A stretch of 64,000 bases of DNA, from contig OY762448.1 of assembly GCA_963665705.1 (NCBI GenBank), positions 3,534,001 to 3,598,000 of the forward strand, written 5' to 3'. This document shows, one piece after another, positions 38,146 to 46,658 of the stretch. This stretch comes from Saccharicrinis sp963665705 (GTDB taxonomy: Bacteria > Bacteroidota > Bacteroidia > Bacteroidales > Marinilabiliaceae). Both the position numbers and the translations under genes were made by a program. The notes beneath the pieces were generated by a model that had not been told where the DNA came from, searched no databases, and saw only the letters and a list, made by a program, of their open reading frames with translations. Numbering within the stretch: position 1 is the stretch's first letter; each line of letters begins with the position of its first letter.

Positions 38146-39795
38146 TTACTTAACATTTATTTTATCTTTTGGAAAGCTATTTTCATAACCTTTCACTTCG
38201 CTTAAATCTCCACCCAATATTTGCAATGCAGTTTTAACATTATCAGGATAAGAAACATTTGACATTTCAACATTTGAAGTATTTGTTAATGTAATAATTG
38301 GTTCATGTTCTGAAGTCAATTTTACATTCTTTAATGTGATATTTTCTGATTCACAAAATTCAGCTCCTAACCTGGAAGTCATGTTAATATTTTCAAGATG
38401 AATACCTTTAATTTTCATTTCTGGTAAACCATTAAAATAAACCGACCTACGAGAATCACTTGAAATAATATCTTTAAAATAAAGATTTTTGAAACAAGGT
38501 GTTTCTTCTGTTACTGGTAATAGTTTTCTTTTCTTTTTCTTTTTATCTCCTAATAACAATTCTTCTGTGGCAGAACGACCTCCGTAATATAAATTAAACG
38601 ATACAGCATCCGTTGCAATTCCCTGCATGGTAATATTTGAAATATAAATATTTTCAACAACGCCTCCTCTACCTCTTTTACTTTTAAAACGAAGCCCCAC
38701 ATCTGTTCCTAAAAATGAACAATGACTAACTTTAATATTTTTTACACCACCAGACATTTCACTTCCTACCACAAATCCTCCATGTCCCTGATAGACTGAA
38801 CAATTATCAACAATTACATTTTTTGTTGGTCGTCCTCTTTTTCTTCCATCTTCATCCTTCCCTGACTTAATACAAATTCCATCATCACCCACATCAAACT
38901 GGCTATTAATAACCAAAGCATTTTCACATGATTCTAAATCTAAACCATCTCCATTTTGAGCAAAATGAGGATTACGAACTTTTACATTATCTATAATAAT
39001 GTTTTTACACATTAAAGGATGAATATTCCAACTGGGTGAATTTGAAAATCCTACACCTTGTAGCATTACATTTTCGCATTCTATTAAACTTATCATTACC
39101 GGACGTAAAAAATCTTTAACCGATTGCCAGTCTTCTTCCGTTTTAAGATTACGAGGTACGTTCATATCGCTTATTGTATCTCCTTTAAGCGCTTTTGGAG
39201 ATGGGAACCAATAGTCATCTCTTTTAAATACACCACCTCTTGCTAAAAACTTTTTCCACTGACTCGCAGTTACTTTCTGTCTTTTAACCGGACGCCAAAA
39301 ATCTCCGGAACCATCAATATAACCTTGTCCTGTGATAGCAATATTCTTCAGATTTCTTCCAGAAATTGGTGATTGACAACGACGTGTATCCAAACCTTCA
39401 AAAATGGTTTCCACCAAAGGATAGTCGTCATAATCCCTGGTAAACAATATCAATGCTCCTTTTTCAAGATGTAAATTGATATTACTCTTTAATGTAATTG
39501 GTCCGGTTAACCATACGCCCTGTGATACATTTAAAGTTCCACCACCTTTGCTATCCAAAGCATCAATAGCTTTAGCAAATGCCTCAGTATTTTTAAACTC
39601 ACCATTACCAATTCCTCCAAATTCGGTAATATCAACAGATAAATCCGGAATAACAGGTTTATAAATTTTATCCATTTCAAAAGGAAGATCCTTATATAAG
39701 TACGCAAACTTATACTCATCGCTTTGTGTGTTATTGCAACTGACAATTGTTCCTAGCAATAGCAATAAACTTAAAATCTTTATTAAATTATACAT
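38146..39795 (-). CDS. GH28 polygalacturonase-family lipoprotein (copy 2)
   Basis: A 549-residue beta-helix enzyme anchored as a lipoprotein (GTIVSC, Cys20). Motifs: NGDGLDLES, DVGDDGICIKSG, YQGHGGFVVGSE and VGLRFKSKRGRGG supply the catalytic Asp residues, His and Arg/Lys of GH28. It differs from copy 1 by an insertion with WRPVKRQKVTASQWKKFLAR and a basic loop (GDKKKKKRKLLP). Different anchoring and loops suggest a different substrate or bond, possibly exo-acting or rhamnogalacturonan-directed; the sequence does not settle it. Confidence 0.92.
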   Translation of the reverse strand: MYNLIKILSLLLLLGTIVSCNNTQSDEYKFAYLYKDLPFEMDKIYKPVIPDLSVDITEFGGIGNGEFKNTEAFAKAIDALDSKGGGTLNVSQGVWLTGPITLKSNINLHLEKGALILFTRDYDDYPLVETIFEGLDTRRCQSPISGRNLKNIAITGQGYIDGSGDFWRPVKRQKVTASQWKKFLARGGVFKRDDYWFPSPKALKGDTISDMNVPRNLKTEEDWQSVKDFLRPVMISLIECENVMLQGVGFSNSPSWNIHPLMCKNIIIDNVKVRNPHFAQNGDGLDLESCENALVINSQFDVGDDGICIKSGKDEDGRKRGRPTKNVIVDNCSVYQGHGGFVVGSEMSGGVKNIKVSHCSFLGTDVGLRFKSKRGRGGVVENIYISNITMQGIATDAVSFNLYYGGRSATEELLLGDKKKKKRKLLPVTEETPCFKNLYFKDIISSDSRRSVYFNGLPEMKIKGIHLENINMTSRLGAEFCESENITLKNVKLTSEHEPIITLTNTSNVEMSNVSYPDNVKTALQILGGDLSEVKGYENSFPKDKINVK

Positions 39796-39821
39796 ATATT
39801 ATTATTGTTTTTTTAAGTTTC

Positions 39822-39880
39822 AACCACCTCCCCACTCATTCTTCGTGGTACTTCTCCTTTAAAAGGAGGAGAGCTGATTT
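39822..39880. repeat. REP-like extragenic repeat, copy 1
   Basis: A 59-base unit beginning AACCACCTCCCCACTC, with the hairpin CTCCTTTAAAAGGAG near its end and closing GAGAGCTGATTT. It lies in the 178-base gap between GH105 and GH28. The same unit recurs at 46456-46512. Motifs of this type (AACCACC, CTCCTTT, AAAGGAG) are scattered between genes of many Bacteroidota and may aid termination or message stability. Confidence 0.7.
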
Positions 39881-39973
39881 ACAGCACGTTTAACTCTAAT
39901 TGAGCACAAATTTGCACATCAATTAATTAAAAAAATCTTGTCACCTTTTCTTCCGGAATCCGTTTAAATAGAC

Positions 39974-41125
39974 CTACTTTCCTAATTCCAGACATCCCAT
40001 TATAAATGGCCCAGTTGCTTTGGCATCATTATCTCTGATACGTTCATTTACGTAATATTCAAAGCTACCATCTCTGTATGGATTACCACCTAAACCAGCT
40101 ACTGCGCAACATTTTGTTAAGGTTAATGTTCCATCCTCATTTTTTACAAGCAGATTATCCATTAAACCATTGTATGCTTTTAATGCAACCTTTTTATATT
40201 TTTTATCAATATATCCTTTGTTTGCAGCTTTTGCATATCCATACATAAACATTGACGATGCTGAAGCTTCAAGGTAATTTCCTTCTCTATCTCCCTGATC
40301 AATTACCTGATACCATAAACCAGTTTTATCCTGGTATTTAACTAATCCCTCTGAAACCTGATTAATCAGGCCTATTAGTTTTTCTCTTTGAGGATGATTT
40401 TCAGGAACAAAATCCATTACATCAACCAATGCCATAAACCACCATCCCATACTTCTTCCCCAAAAATTTGGAGACTGACCAGATACTTTATTGGCCCATT
40501 TTTGATTTTTGCTTTCGTCCCAAGCATGGTAGAATAATCCAGTCTTTTCATCATAAGTATGACGAGCACATACTAAAAACTGGTTGATGGCATCATCCAT
40601 CATTTCCGGATGATTAAATGTTGCTGCATATTCTGCATAAAAAGGAGCACCCATATACAATCCATCTAACCAAACCTGATGTTGATACCTGAGTTTATGC
40701 CAGAAGGCACCTTCGTGTGTTCGTGGATGATTTTTTAATTGATTAATTAACCTATCCATGGCCAATTTATACTTCTCGTTTCCTGTTTCTTTGTAAACAT
40801 CAAAAAGTACTTTTCCCGGATTGATATAATCAATATTATAAGTTTCAACTTTATATTTAAATATTTCTCCTTTATCATTGATAATAGAATCTGCCCACTC
40901 AATTACATAATCCAGATACTTTTTATCATTAGTTTGCTTCCAAACTTTTAGCATAGCCAAACAACCTAAACCTTGGGAATAACCAAAATAAAGTCTTTTT
41001 CCATGATCTAATTGCCATGCTTCAGGAAAACGTTTCATTTCTGAATCGGCAAACTTTACTCCCGTTGACTGAGCTTTTAAATAAGGTGTGGCTAATAATA
41101 CAATAGCTATTAATAATAGTCTCAT
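39974..41125 (-). CDS. GH105 unsaturated rhamnogalacturonyl/galacturonyl hydrolase
   Basis: A 383-residue (alpha/alpha)6 barrel with signal peptide (YLKAQ). It removes the 4,5-unsaturated uronic acid left at the non-reducing end by pectate or rhamnogalacturonan lyases. HQVWLDGLYMGAPF carries the catalytic Asp154, and WGRSMGWWFMALVDV and SASSMFMYGYAKA are family blocks (YteR/YesR type). Its presence implies lyase products, consistent with the PL1 domain encoded at 48920. It follows the acetylesterase by 19 bases in the same operon. Confidence 0.93.
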   Translation of the reverse strand: MRLLLIAIVLLATPYLKAQSTGVKFADSEMKRFPEAWQLDHGKRLYFGYSQGLGCLAMLKVWKQTNDKKYLDYVIEWADSIINDKGEIFKYKVETYNIDYINPGKVLFDVYKETGNEKYKLAMDRLINQLKNHPRTHEGAFWHKLRYQHQVWLDGLYMGAPFYAEYAATFNHPEMMDDAINQFLVCARHTYDEKTGLFYHAWDESKNQKWANKVSGQSPNFWGRSMGWWFMALVDVMDFVPENHPQREKLIGLINQVSEGLVKYQDKTGLWYQVIDQGDREGNYLEASASSMFMYGYAKAANKGYIDKKYKKVALKAYNGLMDNLLVKNEDGTLTLTKCCAVAGLGGNPYRDGSFEYYVNERIRDNDAKATGPFIMGCLELGK

Positions 41126-41144
41126 CTTAATTCTATTTTTTTAA

Positions 41145-42665
41145 TTAATGATTTAAATCTGATCTAAAGGGTGATGCCGGAAAACCTGCTCCATTAAATA
41201 AATTCACATTACAATACTTTTCCCAACCATATCTTACATATTTAATGTGATCAACCTGTTTTGATGTTAAGGCAACTTTATCTCCTTTTATAGAGGCCTG
41301 AGCCGGATAAAAATTACCATCTTCGGCAGCTACTGTAAAGCCTCTTAAATTCCCATCTGGACAAAATAACCCACCCTGCGTATATGCAAACGATAATATT
41401 GCATTGTTGTCTTTAACTTTCATAGATTTAAATAAAGGTCCTGAATAAGCATTTTTTTTACCATAATCGTTTGCCAAAGCCCATGCAGAAAGTCTTTCGC
41501 CTGTAATTAATTTATTACGAGGATGAATATTTGTGGAGTCTCCGGCATCTATAATTACAACCATCCCTGTATGATCTACAGTTTTCCAGATATTGAGCTG
41601 TGCTTCACGAATTTCAGGTGGTTGTTTATAATGGGGGGCAATTTGAACAAAATAAAATGGCATATCCGGTTGCTCAAATTCTGTTCTCCAACTATCAATC
41701 ATTTTTGTAAATACATGTTGATAATCCTGATGACGGATTGAATTAGATTCTCCCTGATACCAAATAACACCCTTAATTGAATAATTAACTATTGGATTTA
41801 TCATAGCATTCCACAATGTTGAAAGTGCCTTTTTATGATTAATTCCTTTTGGCTTTTTAGGTTTCTTAATTTGCTTTTGATCTTCTTTTGATAGCCCTTC
41901 TACTTTTTTATCATATTCTTGTTTAAGAACATTGTATTCTTTTAAGTCATCCTCATAATTATCACGAGAGGAATAAAACATTGCAAGCAATTCATTATAA
42001 ACTGAATCATTAATCATTACATCTCTTTTTGTCCATGATTCTGCATGAGTACCTCCATATGCAGATTCGATAAGACCAACAGGCATATTTAATTCCTGAA
42101 ATAGTTTTCTTCCAAAATAATATCCAACACCAGAAAATGTTTCAATAGATTCAGGAGAACATACTTCCCAATGACCAGTACAATCATCTAATGCTTCTTC
42201 GGGCGACATAGCTCGTTCAACCTTGAAAAGATGAATATTAGGATAATCTGCTTTTTTAATCTCTTCTTCATAATTGATTACTCCGTTATAATGCTTATCC
42301 ATATAGCCAACACCAAACTCCATGTTTGATTGTCCTGAACACAACCAAACTTCACCAATCAGTACATTTTTAACTTCCATCTTATTTTCTCCTTCAAAAA
42401 CAAGAGACTGATTTTTAATAGCTTTTGGTGTTTTAATTTTAACAATCCATTTTCCATCCTTACCTGTTGTAGTCTGATATTCATTACCCCAACTGGTTTT
42501 AATTAAAATGGATTCATTCACATCTGCTTTGCCCCAAAGTTTTACTTCTGTATTCTGCTGTAAAACCATATTATCGGATATGATAGAAGGCAATGAAATA
42601 TCAGCATAAATATTCTGAGTAAATAACAGAATTATGGCTATTATATTTATTGAAAAACACTTCAT
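41145..42665 (-). CDS. secreted carbohydrate acetylesterase, sialate-O-acetylesterase (SASA) family
   Basis: A 506-residue SGNH-type esterase with a signal peptide (TQNIYA). Nucleophile Ser113 is in CSGQSNMEF; WYQGESNS and STNIHPRNK are the family's other active-site blocks. It is a paralogue of the enzyme at 27306 but has a long lysine-rich insert (about 240-270, KEYDKKVEGLSKEDQKQIKK-like). In a pectin locus it probably removes acetyl groups from galacturonan or rhamnogalacturonan. It is 4 bases behind the DUF4450-type gene and 19 before GH105, a tight operon. Confidence 0.88.
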   Translation of the reverse strand: MKCFSINIIAIILLFTQNIYADISLPSIISDNMVLQQNTEVKLWGKADVNESILIKTSWGNEYQTTTGKDGKWIVKIKTPKAIKNQSLVFEGENKMEVKNVLIGEVWLCSGQSNMEFGVGYMDKHYNGVINYEEEIKKADYPNIHLFKVERAMSPEEALDDCTGHWEVCSPESIETFSGVGYYFGRKLFQELNMPVGLIESAYGGTHAESWTKRDVMINDSVYNELLAMFYSSRDNYEDDLKEYNVLKQEYDKKVEGLSKEDQKQIKKPKKPKGINHKKALSTLWNAMINPIVNYSIKGVIWYQGESNSIRHQDYQHVFTKMIDSWRTEFEQPDMPFYFVQIAPHYKQPPEIREAQLNIWKTVDHTGMVVIIDAGDSTNIHPRNKLITGERLSAWALANDYGKKNAYSGPLFKSMKVKDNNAILSFAYTQGGLFCPDGNLRGFTVAAEDGNFYPAQASIKGDKVALTSKQVDHIKYVRYGWEKYCNVNLFNGAGFPASPFRSDLNH

Positions 42666-42669
42666 TTTT

Positions 42670-45600
42670 TTACTTCATTAATGTTAAACTCATTAAGCCA
42701 ACCACTACATCATTGGCTGTGCTTTCTATACTCAATGATTTAAGTTCTTTACTAGAATCCAAAGGTAAATCCACAATAATTCCTGCACCCCCATCAATCT
42801 CTCTACCATATACTTCATCTGGATCAATTCCTAAATCTTTACCCAGATCTCTACTTACAATTCCTGATTTAAAAGCAACTCTGTACGGAGCTGGTCTATC
42901 AAGCTTAAAAGCATAATGATCTGTATATAAATCCTGCTCAATCGGCACCCAATTTTCAGGATTAACCAAATTTAAAGAATCAGTTGATCCGTCAACATAA
43001 GTAACTATCACTTTTCCATTAGGAATATGACACTGCATATGATTTGTACTTCCGGCCATCAACATATAGGCATGCTGAGCCTTTCCCATTAAAGGAATTT
43101 CAACTTTATCCGAAAAGTTATCCCAAAGGGTAGTAAATACAATGTTGCTTTTTGTTGTATCACCTGATGTTTTGAATGGAATTTTAAACGGCGTAAACAA
43201 AACATCATTTTTAACCTTGGCTCTTAATCCTGAATCATCAATATTAGCAGTATGAAGAGGATGACACCACTCTCCTATTCCTTGAGTTGGAATCTGTAAT
43301 GTTGTATATGGAGATCTTGGAGTTAAGTACTCTTGCTTAAAAATATCTGAAACAGATGCATTAAAATAAGAATTCAAAGAAACCATTTCATATTCTGTAC
43401 TTTGATTTACCAAATTCCAATTAGTTACATTTGATTCATATTTTACTGAATCTTTTGTATTTAAGATTTGAATTGTATTTGTCCCAAAAACTGAATTATT
43501 TTGAGGAACTTCAATCCATGAACTTGTTTCTCCACCTGCTAATTCAAGTGATTTAGAGAACCCATTGATAATAACCACTTTTCCTACAAATGGTATATTC
43601 TGATTATTTTTGATTTTAACTTTTAAATGATCATTTTCAGCTGGATATTCAATTTTAAAAGGCTCTTTGATTTCAATATTAATAGGTTCCCACCACGACA
43701 TTTCACCTTGTTTCAACTGAACAAATAAGGTATGATTACCAATATGACTATGTAATTTACCTGATAACTTATATGCTGATATTGATTGATCTTGCAATAT
43801 GTTCTGAGGATCATAAACCTTTGATATGTGACTTTGTGATTCTAATTTCCAATTGTTGCCGCACACTCCTGAATTTAAATAATTTGTTTTTTCAAAATCA
43901 TTTCCTCCCCATACAATTAAAACCTCAGCACTATCCAGCTTACTACAAACAACCTGAATAAGCGGACTCCCAACATTTTCGATTAAATTCCATACATGCG
44001 GCTTGCCATTAACTAATAATTCCTTGATCTGTGACTTTTCAGCTCTAATTCTTAAATCAATGTCACTATTTTCTTTTAACTGATTATCGATTTTATACAC
44101 AGTCGTATTTCCATCTCTTTGGAACTGATATGAAACATCGGATGTTTTCAATTTAGCATGATCCCAATCCGAAGGAAACCCTGGTTGAATCACTAACCTG
44201 TTATTCAATAAATCAGGTTTGATTCCATACAATCCCTGAATAACAACACGAGAATACATTCCTACAGGATCACCAAAGTCACGATAACACTCACCTCTTG
44301 CTTTATCGTAATAACTGATCTGGCCAATATTTCCGGGACTGCTTCCCAAATACATTCCGTCTAATACAGAACTCTTAAATAACTTATATGCTTCATCATA
44401 CCTACCTGATTGCCAGTACGCCAGTGCAGTGTGAGCCACTTCGGCAAAAGCAACATTATTAATAGACCATGAGTAAGGAAACCAGTGAGTAGTTGATATC
44501 GTTTCATAACCCTCATCCTCTAAACCTTTAGCTTTTACAGGGATATGAGGAATTTCTGTATCAACATAATGAGTAGCCTGATATGCTTGAAATATATCTG
44601 CAATATCAGAATCTATCGAATGATAAACTGTCCATATTGCAGCATCCGGATGAACATTCCCCGGTCCCATAAAATCAATATACTCAGCCCAATGTCCTTT
44701 ATCTGATAACCATAACTTATCATTAATAGCTTTTAATATTTTATCAGCTTGATCTTTATAAGGCTTTGAATCAACTCCAATTTTTGAAGCTATAAATGCT
44801 GCTAATTTATTAGCTCTGTAATTATATGCCGAAGCGTGAGTAACTGCTCCACTGTTGTAATACAACGCATCGCTGGCCCAAATACTGGCATAAGCATCAT
44901 ATAAACCATCATTATTGGGATCATAATTACGCTTTTCCCACTCAAGATGACGCTCAATTACAGGCCATATTTTTTTCGCATAATCCCAATCACCAGTCCA
45001 ATTTAAATGCCATAATAATTCATCAATATAACATTGATTCATATCATAATGATGCTTTTTTGTAGTTTGATTTGGATTACGACAAATATATCCATTGCTA
45101 TACATCTGGGTTCCCCATATTTTTGCCGCTCTTGCAAAATGACGTGCAGTATCCTGTGCTGGATGTGGTATAACAGGCTCAACTTCGGTAACCTGCGATG
45201 CCGCATAATTATTGAAATGAGTTCTGGCACGATCATGCCAACCAACACAATCACCTGTATAAGCGGCTCTCCATCCGTTTAATGGCATACGCCATCCAAT
45301 AGCACCATGAACCCAACAATTGTCCCAGATAGCATCCGCAGCTATACTCAATACGCCTCCAAGAGGATTCATATATTCATCAGGTGTTTCTATCTGAACT
45401 GTATTTGCAATTTCAATTCTTTTATTCTCTGCCTTATTAAAAATCGTTAATAAATCTTTTTCCTGTAGTCTATTCTCTCCTTTTAATTGAAAAGCAACAT
45501 AGGTATCTTTATTTTTATCTAATTTTATAGTGGCTGTTAAAACAGGTTTATCATCCAGAGAACTTGACTTTGTAACATCTTTTGGAGATTCTAATTTTAA

Positions 45601-46278
45601 AGGAGTTCCAATTTTTAATTCAGAACCTTTAGGAAAAACACCTTCAATACTTCTTGGATGTTTTGTGTTTTGACCATAGTCCAATACAAAACTGTTTTTA
45701 TCAATATGATATATATTCCCTTTACAGGCATCAATATGTAAATCAAAACAATCAGGTTTATCTACGCCTAAGTCTCCGTTTCGGGAAAAGCGTTTATTAC
45801 TTGCTCCTCCATACATAAATAATAACTCGGAACCTTTAGGTAAATTACTTGATTTAATTTGAAACACAGCGCCATCTGCATTACTCATTGCAAGAACCTT
45901 TAAGGTTATTGAACCTTCTCCTATTAAAGGATCTTTAATTTCGTAAATTCTTGTACCCGGATAATAAGTTGATTTAATGTAGTTGGCCTTGTTAAGCCAT
46001 ATACTTTTATTCTTAACAATTAGTCCTAACTGAAGATTCCCTCCCATATTCGGCATAAAAAAACCAAATTCAGGCACATCTCCTGTTTCCAGGCGAAAAG
46101 CAGTATTGGTACCGTATAAAGCTCGAGTAAATCTCCTATCTCCATTTTCAATTACAAAACCACCATTATGCGGTTTATAACGCAGCTCTCTTACATTCTC
46201 ATCATTAGTCGGTGCTTTTAACTGAGCAAAAGCACCAACATAACTAACTAATAATAAACCTAATATTAATAATCTCAT
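42670..46278 (-). CDS. giant secreted DUF4450-type protein with (alpha/alpha)6 domain, activity unknown
   Basis: A 1202-residue protein with signal peptide (GAFAQ). The N-terminal region has the DUF4450 pattern ALYGTNTAFRLETGDVPEFG and NMGGNLQLG. The middle (about 320-690) is an (alpha/alpha)6 toroid with YDMNQCYIDELLWHLNWTGD, YNSGAVTHASAYNYRANKLA and THWFPYSWSINNVAFAEVAH, as in six-hairpin glycosidases. The last 450 residues are beta-rich. I cannot assign a reaction or catalytic pair. It heads the tight group with acetylesterase and GH105, so an action on rhamnogalacturonan or a decorated pectin fragment is likely. Candidate for a new glycosidase activity. Confidence 0.75.
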   Translation of the reverse strand: MRLLILGLLLVSYVGAFAQLKAPTNDENVRELRYKPHNGGFVIENGDRRFTRALYGTNTAFRLETGDVPEFGFFMPNMGGNLQLGLIVKNKSIWLNKANYIKSTYYPGTRIYEIKDPLIGEGSITLKVLAMSNADGAVFQIKSSNLPKGSELLFMYGGASNKRFSRNGDLGVDKPDCFDLHIDACKGNIYHIDKNSFVLDYGQNTKHPRSIEGVFPKGSELKIGTPLKLESPKDVTKSSSLDDKPVLTATIKLDKNKDTYVAFQLKGENRLQEKDLLTIFNKAENKRIEIANTVQIETPDEYMNPLGGVLSIAADAIWDNCWVHGAIGWRMPLNGWRAAYTGDCVGWHDRARTHFNNYAASQVTEVEPVIPHPAQDTARHFARAAKIWGTQMYSNGYICRNPNQTTKKHHYDMNQCYIDELLWHLNWTGDWDYAKKIWPVIERHLEWEKRNYDPNNDGLYDAYASIWASDALYYNSGAVTHASAYNYRANKLAAFIASKIGVDSKPYKDQADKILKAINDKLWLSDKGHWAEYIDFMGPGNVHPDAAIWTVYHSIDSDIADIFQAYQATHYVDTEIPHIPVKAKGLEDEGYETISTTHWFPYSWSINNVAFAEVAHTALAYWQSGRYDEAYKLFKSSVLDGMYLGSSPGNIGQISYYDKARGECYRDFGDPVGMYSRVVIQGLYGIKPDLLNNRLVIQPGFPSDWDHAKLKTSDVSYQFQRDGNTTVYKIDNQLKENSDIDLRIRAEKSQIKELLVNGKPHVWNLIENVGSPLIQVVCSKLDSAEVLIVWGGNDFEKTNYLNSGVCGNNWKLESQSHISKVYDPQNILQDQSISAYKLSGKLHSHIGNHTLFVQLKQGEMSWWEPINIEIKEPFKIEYPAENDHLKVKIKNNQNIPFVGKVVIINGFSKSLELAGGETSSWIEVPQNNSVFGTNTIQILNTKDSVKYESNVTNWNLVNQSTEYEMVSLNSYFNASVSDIFKQEYLTPRSPYTTLQIPTQGIGEWCHPLHTANIDDSGLRAKVKNDVLFTPFKIPFKTSGDTTKSNIVFTTLWDNFSDKVEIPLMGKAQHAYMLMAGSTNHMQCHIPNGKVIVTYVDGSTDSLNLVNPENWVPIEQDLYTDHYAFKLDRPAPYRVAFKSGIVSRDLGKDLGIDPDEVYGREIDGGAGIIVDLPLDSSKELKSLSIESTANDVVVGLMSLTLMK

Positions 46279-46455
46279 TAATTGTAATATTTTTATTTCA
46301 ATCCTTTTTTGTTTGAAAAGATATATCTCTCATTTATGACATCTTACATAAACGAAAGCAATTCACCTCCATAATCAAGGAGATATATAGTAAGGTACGA
46401 ACCGGAAAGTGATTTTGGATCTATTCTTTTAATAATAGGAATTTAATTATGAAAA

Positions 46456-46512
46456 ACCACCTCCCCTCTCCTACGTCGAGGTACTCCTCCTTTGAAAGGA
46501 GGAGAGCTGATT
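46456..46512. repeat. REP-like extragenic repeat, copy 2
   Basis: A 57-base unit AACCACCTCCCCTCTCC...CTCCTTTGAAAGGAG...GAGAGCTGATT in the same orientation as copy 1 at 39822. It lies in the 380-base gap 46279-46658, where I see no gene. The rest of the gap is AT-rich; near 46600-46655 it has pyrimidine-rich text (TTTAACCTTTTGAATC) like that at 5400-5459. Confidence 0.7.
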
Positions 46513-46658
46513 CCCTTCTCGTACTATCATTTACCTACCTAAATCTCTTTTCAAACTGACAAGTATTTCTCTATCTGTCTATTTCATTAAGCAAGTTGTA
46601 AATCATCCTTTCGCCCTTAACTTTTATTCCTTTAACCTTTTGAATCTTTAACCTTCAA

